A DNA stretch of 64,000 bases from contig NZ_JPSL02000040.1 in NCBI RefSeq assembly GCF_000771745.2, forward strand, positions 62,001 to 126,000, written 5' to 3'. Below are positions 37,701 through 44,900 of this stretch, in pieces. Under the pieces are notes generated by a model. It saw only the letters and a list, made by a program, of their open reading frames with translations. It did no database searches and was not told where the DNA came from. The stretch's first letter is position 1. Every line of letters begins with the position of its first letter. A program made the translations under genes and the position numbers. The DNA is from Thermus filiformis (GTDB lineage Bacteria > Deinococcota > Deinococci > Deinococcales > Thermaceae).

Positions 37701-38926
37701 TCCCGGAAGAGCCAGCGGGCGGGCACGCCCCGGTTTCCGTCCGGCCCCCGGAAGACGGGGATGGGGCGCAGGGAGGGGTCCAGGAAGGAGGACTCCGGCC
37801 ACGTGCCCTTATAGGGCTCGTCCAGCTCCTCCAGGACGTACTTCCCGGGCACCGGCTTGGGTGCCTTCCAGAGGGCGTCCTCCTCCACCGCCTTCAGGAA
37901 GGCCTCCGTGGCCAGGACGGAGATGTTGAAGGTGGAGATGTCCCCCTCGGCCTTCTCCCGGTCCAGGTCCTTGGCGGTGACGAAGTCCAGGAGGTCGGGG
38001 TGGTCCACGGAGAGGGTGGCCATCCCCGCCCCCCGGCGCACCCCGCCCTGACGGATGCTCCGGAGCACGGGGGCGTAGACGTAGCGGAGGGTGGCCACGG
38101 GGCCGGCCTTCTCCGCCCCCAGGTTCACCCACTCCAGGAAGTTGTCAAAGAGTTCCACCAGGAAGCTCACCGGGCCGGAGCTCGTCCCCCCGCTTCCCCG
38201 GATGGGGCTCCCCTCGGGGCGGAGGAGGGAGAAGTCCACCCGGGGGGTCTCCCCTTTCTTGGCCAGCCGGGCCGCCTCGGCCACCGCGTCCATGATCCCC
38301 GCCAGGTCGTCGGGGACCGGGATGAGCTCATCAGGGGGGCGCAGGACGGTGCGCACCCGGTTCTCCCGGGCCAGGGCCTCGAGCTCGGGAGAGAGCTCCC
38401 CGTAGACCACCCGGACCCAGTTCCTCAAGGGGTGGGGCGCTTTCTCCCCGTCGGGGTTGTTGGAGGGGCGCATCAGTCCCAGGATGAAGTCCCGCACGTC
38501 GGGGTGGGTGGCGCTCATGTAGGCGAAGCCCACCACCTTCCGCACCGGCCTCTCCTCGGCGCTTTGGTAGGGGTCCAGGTTCACCCCGTTCCCCCCGCCC
38601 ACCTTGGTGACCAGGGCCAGCTTCTTGGCCACCTCCATGATGCCCTCAAAGCTCTCTGGGGGGTTCTCCGTGGCCCCCTGGACGAAGCAGTTGAGGAGGT
38701 TGCCGTGGGCCGTTCCCGCCCCGGCCAGGATGCGGCCGCCCGGGGAGAAGCGCTTGGAGGCCATGAGCTCGTAGAACTTCTCCTCCCAGTAGGCGCGCTC
38801 CTCGGGCTTCTCGGCCAGGGCGATGGCCTTCGCCACCCGGCGGAACATGCCCAGGATGTTGCCGTCTCCCGGCTGGAGGTACTGCCGCTTGGCCAGGCTT
38901 TCCGCGTGCTCGTCAAAATGCTTCAT
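34715..38926 (-). CDS. nrdJ: Adenosylcobalamin-dependent (class II) ribonucleotide reductase, intein-containing
   Basis: A 1403-residue precursor, 988 residues after intein removal. It makes deoxyribonucleotides with adenosylcobalamin as radical source. SFEGIMEVAKKLALVTKVGGGNGV, GGVRRGAGMATLSVDHPDLL and TGEPGLIFIDRVN are class II motifs. The intein splits STNP from CGEIPL, so Cys864, the first residue after the intein, matches the thiyl-radical cysteine. VAPTGTTSMIMGVSSGIEP follows. The C-terminus is a zinc-ribbon-like tail (CPVCGEKA, CYTCKACGYSKCG). Residues in the linker before it form a 9-residue tandem repeat (SPVGEHR/SPIGEHR). ATG 38926 follows GGGAGG by 5 nt; the longer frame to 38995 crosses the promoter. 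Confidence 0.95.
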   Translation of the reverse strand: MKHFDEHAESLAKRQYLQPGDGNILGMFRRVAKAIALAEKPEERAYWEEKFYELMASKRFSPGGRILAGAGTAHGNLLNCFVQGATENPPESFEGIMEVAKKLALVTKVGGGNGVNLDPYQSAEERPVRKVVGFAYMSATHPDVRDFILGLMRPSNNPDGEKAPHPLRNWVRVVYGELSPELEALARENRVRTVLRPPDELIPVPDDLAGIMDAVAEAARLAKKGETPRVDFSLLRPEGSPIRGSGGTSSGPVSFLVELFDNFLEWVNLGAEKAGPVATLRYVYAPVLRSIRQGGVRRGAGMATLSVDHPDLLDFVTAKDLDREKAEGDISTFNISVLATEAFLKAVEEDALWKAPKPVPGKYVLEELDEPYKGTWPESSFLDPSLRPIPVFRGPDGNRGVPARWLFREIAWHAWATGEPGLIFIDRVNEYSALKGLGERYQIRSTNPCFVGGTRIPTEHGLVPIEELARQGESFFLVTDNRAPLHGLGEPLPAQGTTVRRAARAFFTGVKPVVRLLTREGLELVLTPDHLLLTPEGYREAGSLKPGDRLLVQSGEGLFPKEEALPAPALAVARERVAVAGGKGEGGRRDVREKYAHLPTHWSRELGVALGWLLGDGYLREDGVGFYFSREDFAALGWLPDLLRDWFGGGSLQKTSSNTYHLHFKKLPAEFFQALGVKAAKATEKRVPESLFRAPREAVVGFLQGLFSADGSVQVNPAKQDATVRLASSSRGLLQDVQLLLLNLGIYGKIHRRRPASRCSLREATRKPLPDGRGGLKEYAVAEQYELILGAGNRDRFAQVVGFLQPAKQEKLLAFLKDRPRGTYQKPFLATVARVEPAGEAPVYDLTEPVTHSLIANGVVAHNCGEIPLTVGEPCDLGAFNLEAYVQEGPTPSFDFEAFQRDIPVAVRFLDNVLTVNRFALPDNEEAARKLRRLGLGVMGLADMLIRLGLPYSSEEGRALVQKVMTVLREEATRASEALAEERGVFPLYAEHEAYFRSLGIPPRRNVALLTVAPTGTTSMIMGVSSGIEPVFSPFVWRRIGGEYKPLLHPMFVELMEKYPPAPGYEKDGKWDWGKIVEEIQKDGHGSVQNLPFVPEPIRKVFLCAHDIHPLDHVRMQGVVQRAFDEGAYVGNSLSKTINLPNEATVDDVEAAYLEAYRTGCKGITVYRDGSREFQVLTVKREDSQEVQDQGERPASPVGEHRTASPIGEHRKDPVLSHREQGAPLYERPGRLMGFTDMVKLLSPDGSKRSFLVTVNLLEGRPIEVILTSGKAGDEANADSEALGRVVSIALQHGVPPEALIRTLRGINGGLYGTYQGRLVSSKADLIAVALETAGQADLLGASFGKEPQAAPSPLAEQGEVAPISGGGVTLAGAQACPVCGEKALVREEGCYTCKACGYSKCG
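35295..35348. repeat. Two 27-nt tandem copies of the GAAGGGAACACCG-type element in nrdJ
   Basis: Copies at 35295-35321 and 35322-35348, each beginning CGGTGTTCCCCTA on the + strand. The 27-nt period is nine codons, so nrdJ stays in frame and gains TASPIGEHR-like repeats between the catalytic domain and the zinc ribbon. Confidence 0.8.
36338..37582 (-). other. Intein in nrdJ with LAGLIDADG homing endonuclease
   Basis: A 415-residue intein, residues 449-863 of the precursor. It starts with Cys (CFVGGTRIPTEHGLVPIEEL, block A) and has a block-B-like LVLTPDHLLLTPEGY. The two LAGLIDADG helices are LGVALGWLLGDGYLRED and FLQGLFSADGSVQ. Block F is APVYDLTEPVTHSLIANGVV and it ends His-Asn, followed by +1 Cys. 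All splicing residues look intact. The insertion point is directly before the radical cysteine of the host. A 28-nt repeat element interrupts the endonuclease region at 36632-36659. Confidence 0.95.
36632..36659. repeat. Short GAAGGGAACACCG element inside the intein
   Basis: 28 nt identical to 16177-16204 (reverse orientation). It encodes the ASRCSLREAT stretch of the intein, between the second LAGLIDADG motif and a conserved LPDGRGGLKEY segment, so it lengthens a loop in frame. Confidence 0.82.
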
Positions 38927-38969
38927 AGAATCCTCCCTCAGGACGAATGCTCCCTCCCCCGGGCCTACA

Positions 38970-39012
38970 CCCACATATAGGGGAGAACGGCCCAAATGCT
39001 ACAACTCGTTGT
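38970..39012 (-). promoter_or_regulatory. Putative nrdJ promoter with overlapping palindrome
   Basis: On the - strand TTGTAG (39004-38999), 18 nt, CTATAT (38980-38975), then about 48 nt to ATG 38926. The palindrome ACAACTCGTTGT (39001-39012) overlaps the -35. A regulator such as NrdR could bind there, but the site does not closely match a canonical NrdR box. The leader is too short for a cobalamin riboswitch. Confidence 0.45.
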
Positions 39013-39046
39013 GGGAGAGCGCAAGAGGGGACGATCACATTTTACC

Positions 39047-39110
39047 GGTTGCTCTCCGGTTGCTTCCCGACTGCTTCCTGAAGGGAACACCGAACGGGAA
39101 CACCGAGCGG
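39047..39110. repeat. Degenerate cluster of GAAGGGAACACCG elements between nrdJ and mtaB
   Basis: Contains GGTTGCTTCCCGA, CTGCTTCCTGAAGGGAACACCG and AACGGGAACACCGAGCGG in a row, apparently several partial copies. It ends at the base before the mtaB -35. The rest of the 220-nt gap holds the two promoters and no gene. Confidence 0.7.
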
Positions 39111-39139
39111 TTGACGCCCCCCTTTCCGGGGTCCAGAAT
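39111..39139 (+). promoter_or_regulatory. mtaB promoter
   Basis: TTGACG (39111-39116), 17-nt spacer, CAGAAT (39134-39139), then 7 nt to ATG 39147. This is one of the best complete promoters in the window, and it indicates a leaderless message. Confidence 0.7.
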
Positions 39140-39146
39140 GGGAAGG

Positions 39147-40466
39147 ATGCGCGCCGCCTTCCTGAGCTTGGGGTGCAAGGTGAACCAGGTGGAGATGGAG
39201 GCCCTTTTGGGCTTCTTGAAGGCCCTAGAGCCCCGGGTGGTGCCCCTCGAGGAGGGCCCCGAGCTGGTGGTCATCAACACCTGCGCGGTGACCACCACCG
39301 CGGAGGCGGACGCCAGGAAGCTCATCCGCCGGGCCCGGCGGGCCAACCCCGAGGCCTTCGTCGTGGTCACCGGGTGTTACGCCGAGCTCTCCGGGGAGGC
39401 CCTGAAGGAGCTGGGGGCGGACGTGGTGGTCCCGAACGCCCGCAAGGCCGAGCTGCCCGGGGTCATCCTGGAGCGCTTCGGCCTCCCCTCGGACCCCATC
39501 ACCACCCCGCCCAACGAGTTCTGGGGCGCGGGGGAGAGGGGGCTTCTCAACAGCCGCGTCCGGGCCTTCCTCAAGGTCCAAGACGGCTGCCAGGCGGGCT
39601 GCGCCTACTGCATCATCCCCCGGCTGCGGGGCAAGGAGCGGCACCGCGACCACCGGGACGCCCTGGCCGAGGCCGAGGCCCTCCTCCGGCTGGGGGTCAA
39701 GGAGATCGTCCTCACCGGGGTGCGCCTGGGGAGCTACCGGGGCCACCCCCGGGGACTGGCGGGCCTGGTGGAGGATCTCTACCACCTGGGGGCCCTGGTG
39801 CGCCTCTCCTCCATAGAGCCCGAGGACACCGGGGAGGACCTCCTCCGGGTCATCGCCCGCTACGCCCCCGCGGTCCGGCCCCACCTCCACCTTTCCCTGC
39901 AGACGGGCTCGGACCGGCTCCTCAGGCTCATGGGCCGCCGGTACGACAAGGCCTACTACCGGACCCTGGTCCAGAGGGCCTACGCCCTCATCCCCGGCTT
40001 CGCCCTCACCACGGACGTGATCGCCGGCCTGCCCACCGAGACCGAGGAGGAGCACCGGGAGACCCTAGCCTTTTTGGAGGAGCTCCGGCCCACCCGGGTC
40101 CACGCCTTCACCTACACCCCCCGGCCCAAGACCCGGGCCGCTTCCATGCCCCAGGTGCCCCCGGAGGTGCGCAAGCGCCGCACCCACGAGCTCATCGCCC
40201 TGGCCCACCGCCTGGCGGAGGAGCGGATCCGCCCCAAGCTGGGCCAGGAGGTGGAGGTCCTGGTGGAGCGGACCAGGCCCGACGAGGGGGGCCTCGAGGC
40301 CCTCGGCCACACCCCGGACTACTACGAGGTCCGGGCCCGGGGGACGGCCCGGCCGGGGGAGGTGGTCCGGGTCCGGGTGGAGGGGGTGGAGGGGTACGTC
40401 CTCCTGGGCCGGGTAGAGGGGGTGAAGGAAGGGGTCAGGGGGCCCCTGGAGCTTCCTGTGCGGTAG
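39147..40466 (+). CDS. mtaB: tRNA methylthiotransferase MtaB-like (t6A to ms2t6A)
   Basis: A 439-residue radical SAM methylthiotransferase. The N-terminal UPF0004 domain has three cluster cysteines (LSLGCKVNQVE, INTCAVTTTAEADARKLIRR, VVTGCYAEL). The radical SAM domain has QDGCQAGCAYCIIPRLRG, and SLQTGSDRLLRLMGRRYD and DVIAGLPTETEEEH follow; a TRAM-like domain ends the protein. LGCKVNQVE is the MtaB/MiaB-like e-type start, so A37 of ANN-decoding tRNAs is the likely target. ATG 39147 is preferred to ATG 39138, which overlaps the -10. Confidence 0.92.
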   Translation: MRAAFLSLGCKVNQVEMEALLGFLKALEPRVVPLEEGPELVVINTCAVTTTAEADARKLIRRARRANPEAFVVVTGCYAELSGEALKELGADVVVPNARKAELPGVILERFGLPSDPITTPPNEFWGAGERGLLNSRVRAFLKVQDGCQAGCAYCIIPRLRGKERHRDHRDALAEAEALLRLGVKEIVLTGVRLGSYRGHPRGLAGLVEDLYHLGALVRLSSIEPEDTGEDLLRVIARYAPAVRPHLHLSLQTGSDRLLRLMGRRYDKAYYRTLVQRAYALIPGFALTTDVIAGLPTETEEEHRETLAFLEELRPTRVHAFTYTPRPKTRAASMPQVPPEVRKRRTHELIALAHRLAEERIRPKLGQEVEVLVERTRPDEGGLEALGHTPDYYEVRARGTARPGEVVRVRVEGVEGYVLLGRVEGVKEGVRGPLELPVR

Positions 40467-40476
40467 GATGCTTTCC

Positions 40477-40800
40477 ATGGAGTGCGTCTTCTGCCGCATC
40501 ATTGCCGGGGAACTCCCCTCCAAAAAGGTCTACGAGGACGAGGGCTTCGTGGCTTTCCACGACATAAGGCCCAGGGCCCCGGTGCACGTCCTGGTGGTGC
40601 CCAAGGAGCACGTGGAGAAGCTCTCCGACTACCCCGACTCCGAGGAGGGGGAGCGGAGGCTGGGCGCCCTGTTCGGCCGCGCCAACCGGGTGGCCCGGCT
40701 TCTCGGGCTTTCCGGCTACAAGCTCCAGGTGCACGTGGGGGAGAAGGGGGGGCAGGAGGTCTTCCACGTGCACGTGCACGTCATGGGCTCCCCAGACTGA
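40477..40800 (+). CDS. HIT-family (histidine triad) hydrolase
   Basis: A 107-residue HIT protein: VFCRIIAGELPSKKVYEDEG at the start and the triad HVHVHVMG near the C-terminus. HINT-type members hydrolyse AMP-linked phosphoramidates. TAGGAT (40464-40469) lies 7 nt before ATG 40477, so that start is chosen over ATG 40468, which overlaps the hexamer. The 3' end overlaps a frameshifted antisense ORF by 20 nt. Confidence 0.93.
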   Translation: MECVFCRIIAGELPSKKVYEDEGFVAFHDIRPRAPVHVLVVPKEHVEKLSDYPDSEEGERRLGALFGRANRVARLLGLSGYKLQVHVGEKGGQEVFHVHVHVMGSPD

Positions 40801-40923
40801 ACCGGTCCAGGACCTGAAGACGGGGGTCCAGGGCCTGGACCTCCAGGCGGTTTCCTTTGACTCGAGGAGCAGAAAGTGGGGCCCCACGTGGACGAGGCCC
40901 CGGGAAGGCCGCCCTGGGGGCAC
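40781..40923 (-). pseudogene. Small ORF after the bifunctional nuclease gene, broken by one frameshift
   Basis: GTG 40923 directly follows the nuclease TAG. Frame 1 reads to GPHFLLLES and frame 2 continues KGNRLEVQALDPRLQVLDRF to SLGSP and TGA (40783-40781). Adding one A to the AAA run (40858-40856, - strand) joins them into about 47 residues with consistent GC3 use. A homopolymer deletion, a sequencing error, or programmed slippage would all explain it. No family is recognised. Confidence 0.5.
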
Positions 40924-41349
40924 CTAGGCCTCCGCCCCTCCGGGGGCTTGGAGGCTTGCCTCCTCCACCCCCGCCTTCTCCACCACCTCCTCCGTCACGA
41001 AGATGGGGGCCCCCGCCCGGAGGGCCAGGGCCATGGCGTCGGAGGGGCGGGCGTCCACCTCGAGCTCTATCCCCCGGTGCTCCAGGATGAGGCGGGCGTA
41101 GAAGGTGCCGTCCTTGAGGTCGGTGATCTCCACCCGCTTCAGCCTTGCCTGGAGCATCTCCATCACCGAGAGGAGGAGGTCCGGCGTGAGGGGCCTGGGG
41201 GGCTTTTCCCCCTGGAGGGCGACCATGATGTGGTGGGCCTCGAGGGGGCCGATGACGATGGGCAGGAGCTTGTCGCCCGCCCGGAGCAGGACCACCACGC
41301 TTCCGTTCTGGGGGTCCACCCCCAGGGTCTCTATCTTTGCAGCCAGCAT
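40924..41349 (-). CDS. Bifunctional nuclease-domain (BFN/DUF151) protein
   Basis: A 141-residue BFN-domain protein. [41 protein letters not shown] and [25 protein letters not shown] are the family core. A nuclease activity is reported for some relatives, but the biological role in bacteria is unclear. ATG 41349 lies 6 nt after TATACT (41361-41356, - strand). Confidence 0.9.
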   Translation of the reverse strand: MLAAKIETLGVDPQNGSVVVLLRAGDKLLPIVIGPLEAHHIMVALQGEKPPRPLTPDLLLSVMEMLQARLKRVEITDLKDGTFYARLILEHRGIELEVDARPSDAMALALRAGAPIFVTEEVVEKAGVEEASLQAPGGAEA

Positions 41350-41372
41350 ACCCCCAGTATAGACTGGGGGGC
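41350..41372. promoter_or_regulatory. 23-nt divergent leaderless promoter region (BFN / phosphoribosyltransferase)
   Basis: - strand TATACT (41361-41356), 6 nt, ATG 41349. + strand TAGACT (41360-41365), 7 nt, GTG 41373. The two -10 boxes overlap by two bases. Confidence 0.62.
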
Positions 41373-41909
41373 GTGAGAACGTACCCTGTGGAGATCGCGG
41401 GCGTGAGGCGGGAGCTCCCCATCGTCCAGGTGGGGCCGAACGTGGCCGTGGCCCTTCTGAACCTGCTGGGGGACACCGAGCTCACCGAGGCGGCCGCCGA
41501 GGCCCTGGCCAGAAAGCTTCCCCCAGGGGTGGAGGTCCTGGTCACCCCGGAGGTGAAGGCCGTCCCCCTGGCCCACGCCCTCTCCCGCATCACGGGCATC
41601 CCCTACGTGGTGGCCCGGAAGACGGAGAAGCCCTACATGATCAACCCGGTGAGCCGTCAGGTGCTCTCCATCACCACCGGCAAGCCCCAGCTTCTGGTCC
41701 TGGACGGGGCGGACGTCCCGCTCATCCGGGGGCGGAAGGTGGCCATCGTGGACGACGTGGTCTCCACGGGGAGCACCCTGAAGGGCCTGCGGGAGCTCAT
41801 AGAGGACGTGGGAGGGGAGGTGGTGGCGGTCCTCGCCGTCTTCACCGAGGGCACGCCCCGCCAGGACGTCGTGGCCCTCGGCCACCTCCCCCTCTTCAAG
41901 CCGGAGTAG
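41373..41909 (+). CDS. Type I phosphoribosyltransferase (APRT-like), paralogue 1
   Basis: A 178-residue PRTase. The PRPP loop [17 protein letters not shown] is canonical, with both acidic residues. The substrate is probably a purine base; [24 protein letters not shown] resembles adenine phosphoribosyltransferase relatives. GTG 41373 gives [18 protein letters not shown], parallel to the MET start of the next gene. The neighbouring paralogue starts 9 nt downstream. Confidence 0.82.
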   Translation: MRTYPVEIAGVRRELPIVQVGPNVAVALLNLLGDTELTEAAAEALARKLPPGVEVLVTPEVKAVPLAHALSRITGIPYVVARKTEKPYMINPVSRQVLSITTGKPQLLVLDGADVPLIRGRKVAIVDDVVSTGSTLKGLRELIEDVGGEVVAVLAVFTEGTPRQDVVALGHLPLFKPE

Positions 41910-41918
41910 GAGGGCCCT

Positions 41919-42446
41919 ATGGAGACCTACCCCATCACCATAGGCGGCGTGACGCGGCACGTGCCCCTTATTGAGCCCCTTCCGGGAAGGCGCATCCCCC
42001 TGGTGGAGTTCCTGGGGGACCCGGAGTTCACCCGGGCCGCCGCCGAGGCTTTAAGGCCTTTGGTGCCCAAGGAGGCGGAGATCCTCTTCACCACGGAGAC
42101 GAGCCCCATCCCCCTCACCCACGTCCTGGCGGAGGCGCTGGGCCTGCCCTACGTGGTGGCCCGGAGGCGCCGCCGCCCCTACATGGAGGACCCCATTATC
42201 CAGGAGGTCCAGACCCTGACCCTCGGGGTGGGGGAGGTGCTTTGGCTGGACCGGCGCTTTGCGGAAAAGCTCCTCAACCAGAGGGTGGTCCTGGTCTCCG
42301 ACGTGGTGGCGAGCGGGGAGACCCTGAAGGCCATGGAGAAGATGGTCCTCCGGGCGGGGGGGCACGTGGTGGCCCGCCTGGCGGTCTTCCGTCAGGGCAC
42401 GCCCGGCCTCGCCGTGGACACGGTGGCGGAGCTGCCGGTGCTTTGA
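41919..42446 (+). CDS. Type I phosphoribosyltransferase-like, paralogue 2 with altered PRPP loop
   Basis: A 175-residue paralogue of the preceding gene (shared TYP-I-x-GV start and PLTHVLAEALGLPYVVARRRRRPY). The PRPP motif reads VVLVSDVVASGETLKAM: the first acidic residue is Ser and TG is replaced by SG. Activity may be changed, or the protein may act as a partner or regulator of the first. The TGA stop abuts a hairpin repeat. Confidence 0.75.
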   Translation: METYPITIGGVTRHVPLIEPLPGRRIPLVEFLGDPEFTRAAAEALRPLVPKEAEILFTTETSPIPLTHVLAEALGLPYVVARRRRRPYMEDPIIQEVQTLTLGVGEVLWLDRRFAEKLLNQRVVLVSDVVASGETLKAMEKMVLRAGGHVVARLAVFRQGTPGLAVDTVAELPVL

Positions 42447-42451
42447 GGCCG

Positions 42452-42479
42452 CCCCGGCTTGGCTTGGGCCAAGCCGGGG
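42452..42479. terminator. 3'-end hairpin repeat after the second PRTase
   Basis: Arms CCCCGGCTTGGC and complement around TTGG. The TGA stop (42444-42446) is followed by GGCCG and then the stem. Same GGCC variant of the family edge as after the 33368-34003 gene. Confidence 0.8.
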
Positions 42480-42531
42480 TCCCCCAAGGTTTGCGTTAGA
42501 ACTTCCCCGTGGGGCGTGGTCAACTCTTAGA

Positions 42532-42597
42532 AAGACACCCGGTTTGCCGGAGTGGTAAGATTTTGCGAGGGGCGCTAAGCCCCTTATGGGGGTGGTT
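42532..42597 (+). promoter_or_regulatory. SLH-gene promoter and leader hairpin
   Basis: AAGACA (42532-42537), 18 nt, TAAGAT (42556-42561). The predicted leader contains AGGGGC-GCTAA-GCCCCT (42568-42584), a 6-bp hairpin ending 13 nt before ATG 42598, with GGGGGTGG as a weak SD. A hairpin so close to the start may affect translation. Confidence 0.5.
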
Positions 42598-44073
42598 ATG
42601 AAGCGAGCGCTTGCGTTGCTTTTGGGCACGGCTTTTGTTTTGGCCTTCAGTGACCTTCCGGAGAGCAACCCCTTTTTTCCCGCGGTGCAGGCGGTGGTCC
42701 AGCGGGGGTGGATGCAGGGGTATCCCGACGGGACCTTCAAGGGAGAGGTGGTCCTGAACCGCTACCAGCTGGCCACGGCCCTGGGCCGGGTGCTGGCCGA
42801 TCTGGGGGTGGCGCCCGCGCCGGTGAGCTTCCCGGACATACCCCGGGGCCACTGGGCCCTCGAGCCCTTGGGCCGGGCCGTGGCCCTGGGGCTGGTCTCG
42901 GGGTATCCCGACGGCACCTTCCGGGGCCAGCAGGAGCTTACCCGGGCCCAGCTGGCGGTCGTCTTGGGTAAGCTCTTGGACCGCCTCGAGGCCCCCAAGG
43001 GGAGGCCCTTGGCCTTTACGGACCTCCCCGGGAGCCACTGGGCCGCGGGGGCGGCGGCGCGGGCGGTGAGCCTGGGCCTGATGAGCCCTTACCCCGATGG
43101 GGGCTTCCGCCCCGATGCCCCTGTGAACCGCTTCCAGCTGGCCCAGGCCCTGGCCGGCCTCGCCCCTTGGGTCAAGGGGCAGGCCGCGCCCTCGCAGACC
43201 CCTTCGGGGGAGGCTCCGGCTCCCAAGGCAGGAGGGGCGTCTGTTTCTCCTGCCCAGGCCGTCCCGGAAGCCCCGGGGAAGGGGCAGGGCGCGCCTTCGG
43301 GGGAGGCTCCGGCTCCCAAGGTGGAAGGGGCGCCGGTTTCCCCCGCCCAGCCCGCTCCGGAGGTACCGGAGGAGAAGCTCTCCTGGTCGGGGAAGTGGGT
43401 GGGCAACAAGGGGGGCGAGGTTTACCTGCTCGGGGACAAGCTTTACCGCGTGAAGGGATCGGAGCTTCAGGAAGTGGCCCAGGTGCCCGAGGGGGCCTTG
43501 GCCGCCCTTCCCCCCTTCGCCTTGGTGGCTGGTGGAGTCCTGGACCTCGCCAAGGGGCGCAAGTACGGTCCCATCGGCGCCTCAGATGCCCCGGCCCTGC
43601 CCGCTCCCTTCGGCCGGATGGAGGAGGGGCACCTGGCCCTTGACCCCTCCGGAAACTACCTCCTGGTGGTCCCTGCACGCCCCCTTTGCGACTGCTCGAG
43701 CCGGGTGGTCCGCCTGGCCCTCTTGAACACCTTCCCCGTTGGCCTTTACGCGGAGCATATCTACCTTCTGGACGCTCCAGAGGCCCGGGTGGCGGGGGTG
43801 GCCTGGCCCGAGAGCCGGAAGCTTTACGTGCTGGAGGCGGTGGCTGGGGAGGGCCGGCTCTACCTGGTGGACCTTAGAGGGGCGGAGGACCTGGCGTTTG
43901 GCGTCTGGGACGAGCCGGGTTCGGACCTCGAGGCCAAGGGGGGTGCGGGCGTGAAGCCGGTGGCCAAGACCCTGGTGGCGGTCCTGCCCGAGCCCGGGCG
44001 CGGGCTGGCCGTTCAGGGCAACGAGCTCTTTACCGCGGGCGGCGAGGCGCTTTTGCGCTTTAGACTCCCCTGA
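42598..44073 (+). CDS. Exported S-layer-homology (SLH) protein with proline/alanine linker and propeller-like domain
   Basis: A 491-residue protein with a signal peptide (MKRALALLLGTAFVLA). Three SLH motifs (about residues 18-60, 75-125 and 138-182) carry GYPDGTF, GYPDGTF and PYPDGGF; SLH domains anchor proteins to the pyruvylated cell-wall polymer. A linker (about 190-260) contains two similar PSGEAPAPK units. The rest is strand-rich with LDPSGNYLLVVPARPLCDC and may be a beta-propeller. ATG 42598 is preferred to 42586 because only it leaves a leader and SD. The TGA stop abuts a hairpin repeat. Confidence 0.85.
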   Translation: MKRALALLLGTAFVLAFSDLPESNPFFPAVQAVVQRGWMQGYPDGTFKGEVVLNRYQLATALGRVLADLGVAPAPVSFPDIPRGHWALEPLGRAVALGLVSGYPDGTFRGQQELTRAQLAVVLGKLLDRLEAPKGRPLAFTDLPGSHWAAGAAARAVSLGLMSPYPDGGFRPDAPVNRFQLAQALAGLAPWVKGQAAPSQTPSGEAPAPKAGGASVSPAQAVPEAPGKGQGAPSGEAPAPKVEGAPVSPAQPAPEVPEEKLSWSGKWVGNKGGEVYLLGDKLYRVKGSELQEVAQVPEGALAALPPFALVAGGVLDLAKGRKYGPIGASDAPALPAPFGRMEEGHLALDPSGNYLLVVPARPLCDCSSRVVRLALLNTFPVGLYAEHIYLLDAPEARVAGVAWPESRKLYVLEAVAGEGRLYLVDLRGAEDLAFGVWDEPGSDLEAKGGAGVKPVAKTLVAVLPEPGRGLAVQGNELFTAGGEALLRFRLP

Positions 44074-44078
44074 TACCA

Positions 44079-44156
44079 CCCCAGCTTGGCGCAAGCCAAG
44101 CTGGGGGCCCCGGGAAAGTTTTGGCGTAATCCCACCCTGGCGCAAGCCGGGGTGGG
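44079..44156. repeat. Double 3'-end hairpin repeat between SLH and HAD genes
   Basis: 44079-44106: arms CCCCAGCTTGGC and complement around GCAA, directly after the SLH TGA. 44131-44156: arms CCCACCCTGGC and GCCGGGGTGGG around GCAA with one G-T pair, serving the convergent HAD gene, whose TGA (44163-44161) is 4 nt away. Each convergent gene thus has its own hairpin. Confidence 0.85.
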
Positions 44157-44160
44157 GTGT

Positions 44161-44763
44161 TCAGCTGAGGGCGTGGACCTGGGCCTTCATGCCCAGTTCC
44201 AGGGCCACCTGGACGTTCTCCGGGTTGTCGTCCAGGTAGAGGGTCTCCTCGGGGGCGAGACCCAGGGCCTCGAGGGCCAGGAGGAAGGCCCGGGGGTCGG
44301 GCTTGGCCACCCCCAGGCTGCAGGAGGCGAAGAAGCCGTCCACGTACCGGTCCAGGCCGTGGTAGGCCAGGCTTTCTCGTAGGCTGGGCAGGGTGTTGGA
44401 GAGGACCCCCACCTTGAGCCCCCGGCCCTTCAGGGCCCTGAGCAGGCCGAGCGCCCCCGGGGCCGGCTTGAGGAAGCGGTAGTAGGGCCAGGCGGCGAGG
44501 AGGTCCTCTGGGCCGAAGGGGAGGCGCAGGGCCTGGACCAGGCCCCGGGCCTGGGCGAGCCAGAAGGATTCCTCCTCCTCCAGGCTCCGCACGCGGAGCA
44601 GGCGCACCGCCTCCAAGGCCTCCCGCTGGGTCCGGGCCAGGGCGTTCAGGGCCCGCTCGAGGCCCGCCCCGTGGGCGGCCATGCGCACCGCGGCCTGGTA
44701 GAAGGCGTCTTCGTCCGGAAGGAGCAGGACCCCGTCCCGGTCCAGGAGGGCACCCCGGAGCAT
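44161..44763 (-). CDS. HAD-superfamily phosphatase-like hydrolase
   Basis: A 200-residue HAD protein: motif I LLDRDGVLLL (nucleophile Asp and DxD), a helical cap, motif II GVLSNTLP, motif III Lys in GVAKPDPRAF and motif IV LYLDDNPENVQVAL. Substrates are probably small phosphates. ATG 44763 is chosen because TATACT (44775-44770, - strand) lies 6 nt upstream; the longer frame would cross it. Confidence 0.88.
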   Translation of the reverse strand: MLRGALLDRDGVLLLPDEDAFYQAAVRMAAHGAGLERALNALARTQREALEAVRLLRVRSLEEEESFWLAQARGLVQALRLPFGPEDLLAAWPYYRFLKPAPGALGLLRALKGRGLKVGVLSNTLPSLRESLAYHGLDRYVDGFFASCSLGVAKPDPRAFLLALEALGLAPEETLYLDDNPENVQVALELGMKAQVHALS

Positions 44764-44867
44764 GGCCCAAGTATAGGCCAACCCTTCCGGGTAGGGGGTT
44801 CATACAACCAGTTTTCCCAAAGGCGTGGGGGCCCTGCCGGCGCTCTCACGGGGTGGTTTGCCGGGGC

Positions 44868-44895
44868 CCCCAGCTTGGCGCAAGCCAAGCTGGGG
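44868..44895. terminator. 3'-end hairpin repeat after the folate cyclo-ligase gene
   Basis: Arms CCCCAGCTTGGC and complement around GCAA. On the - strand the TGA stop (44903-44901) runs into TACCACCCC. A partial second unit (GGGGTGGTTTGCC) precedes it at about 44850. The rest of the 44764-44900 gap holds the HAD promoter only. Confidence 0.85.
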
Positions 44896-44900
44896 TGGTA

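Noticed and set aside
38927-39010. Adenosylcobalamin riboswitch before nrdJ
   Set aside because: The predicted leader is about 50 nt, far too short for a cobalamin riboswitch, and no B12-box-like sequence was seen.
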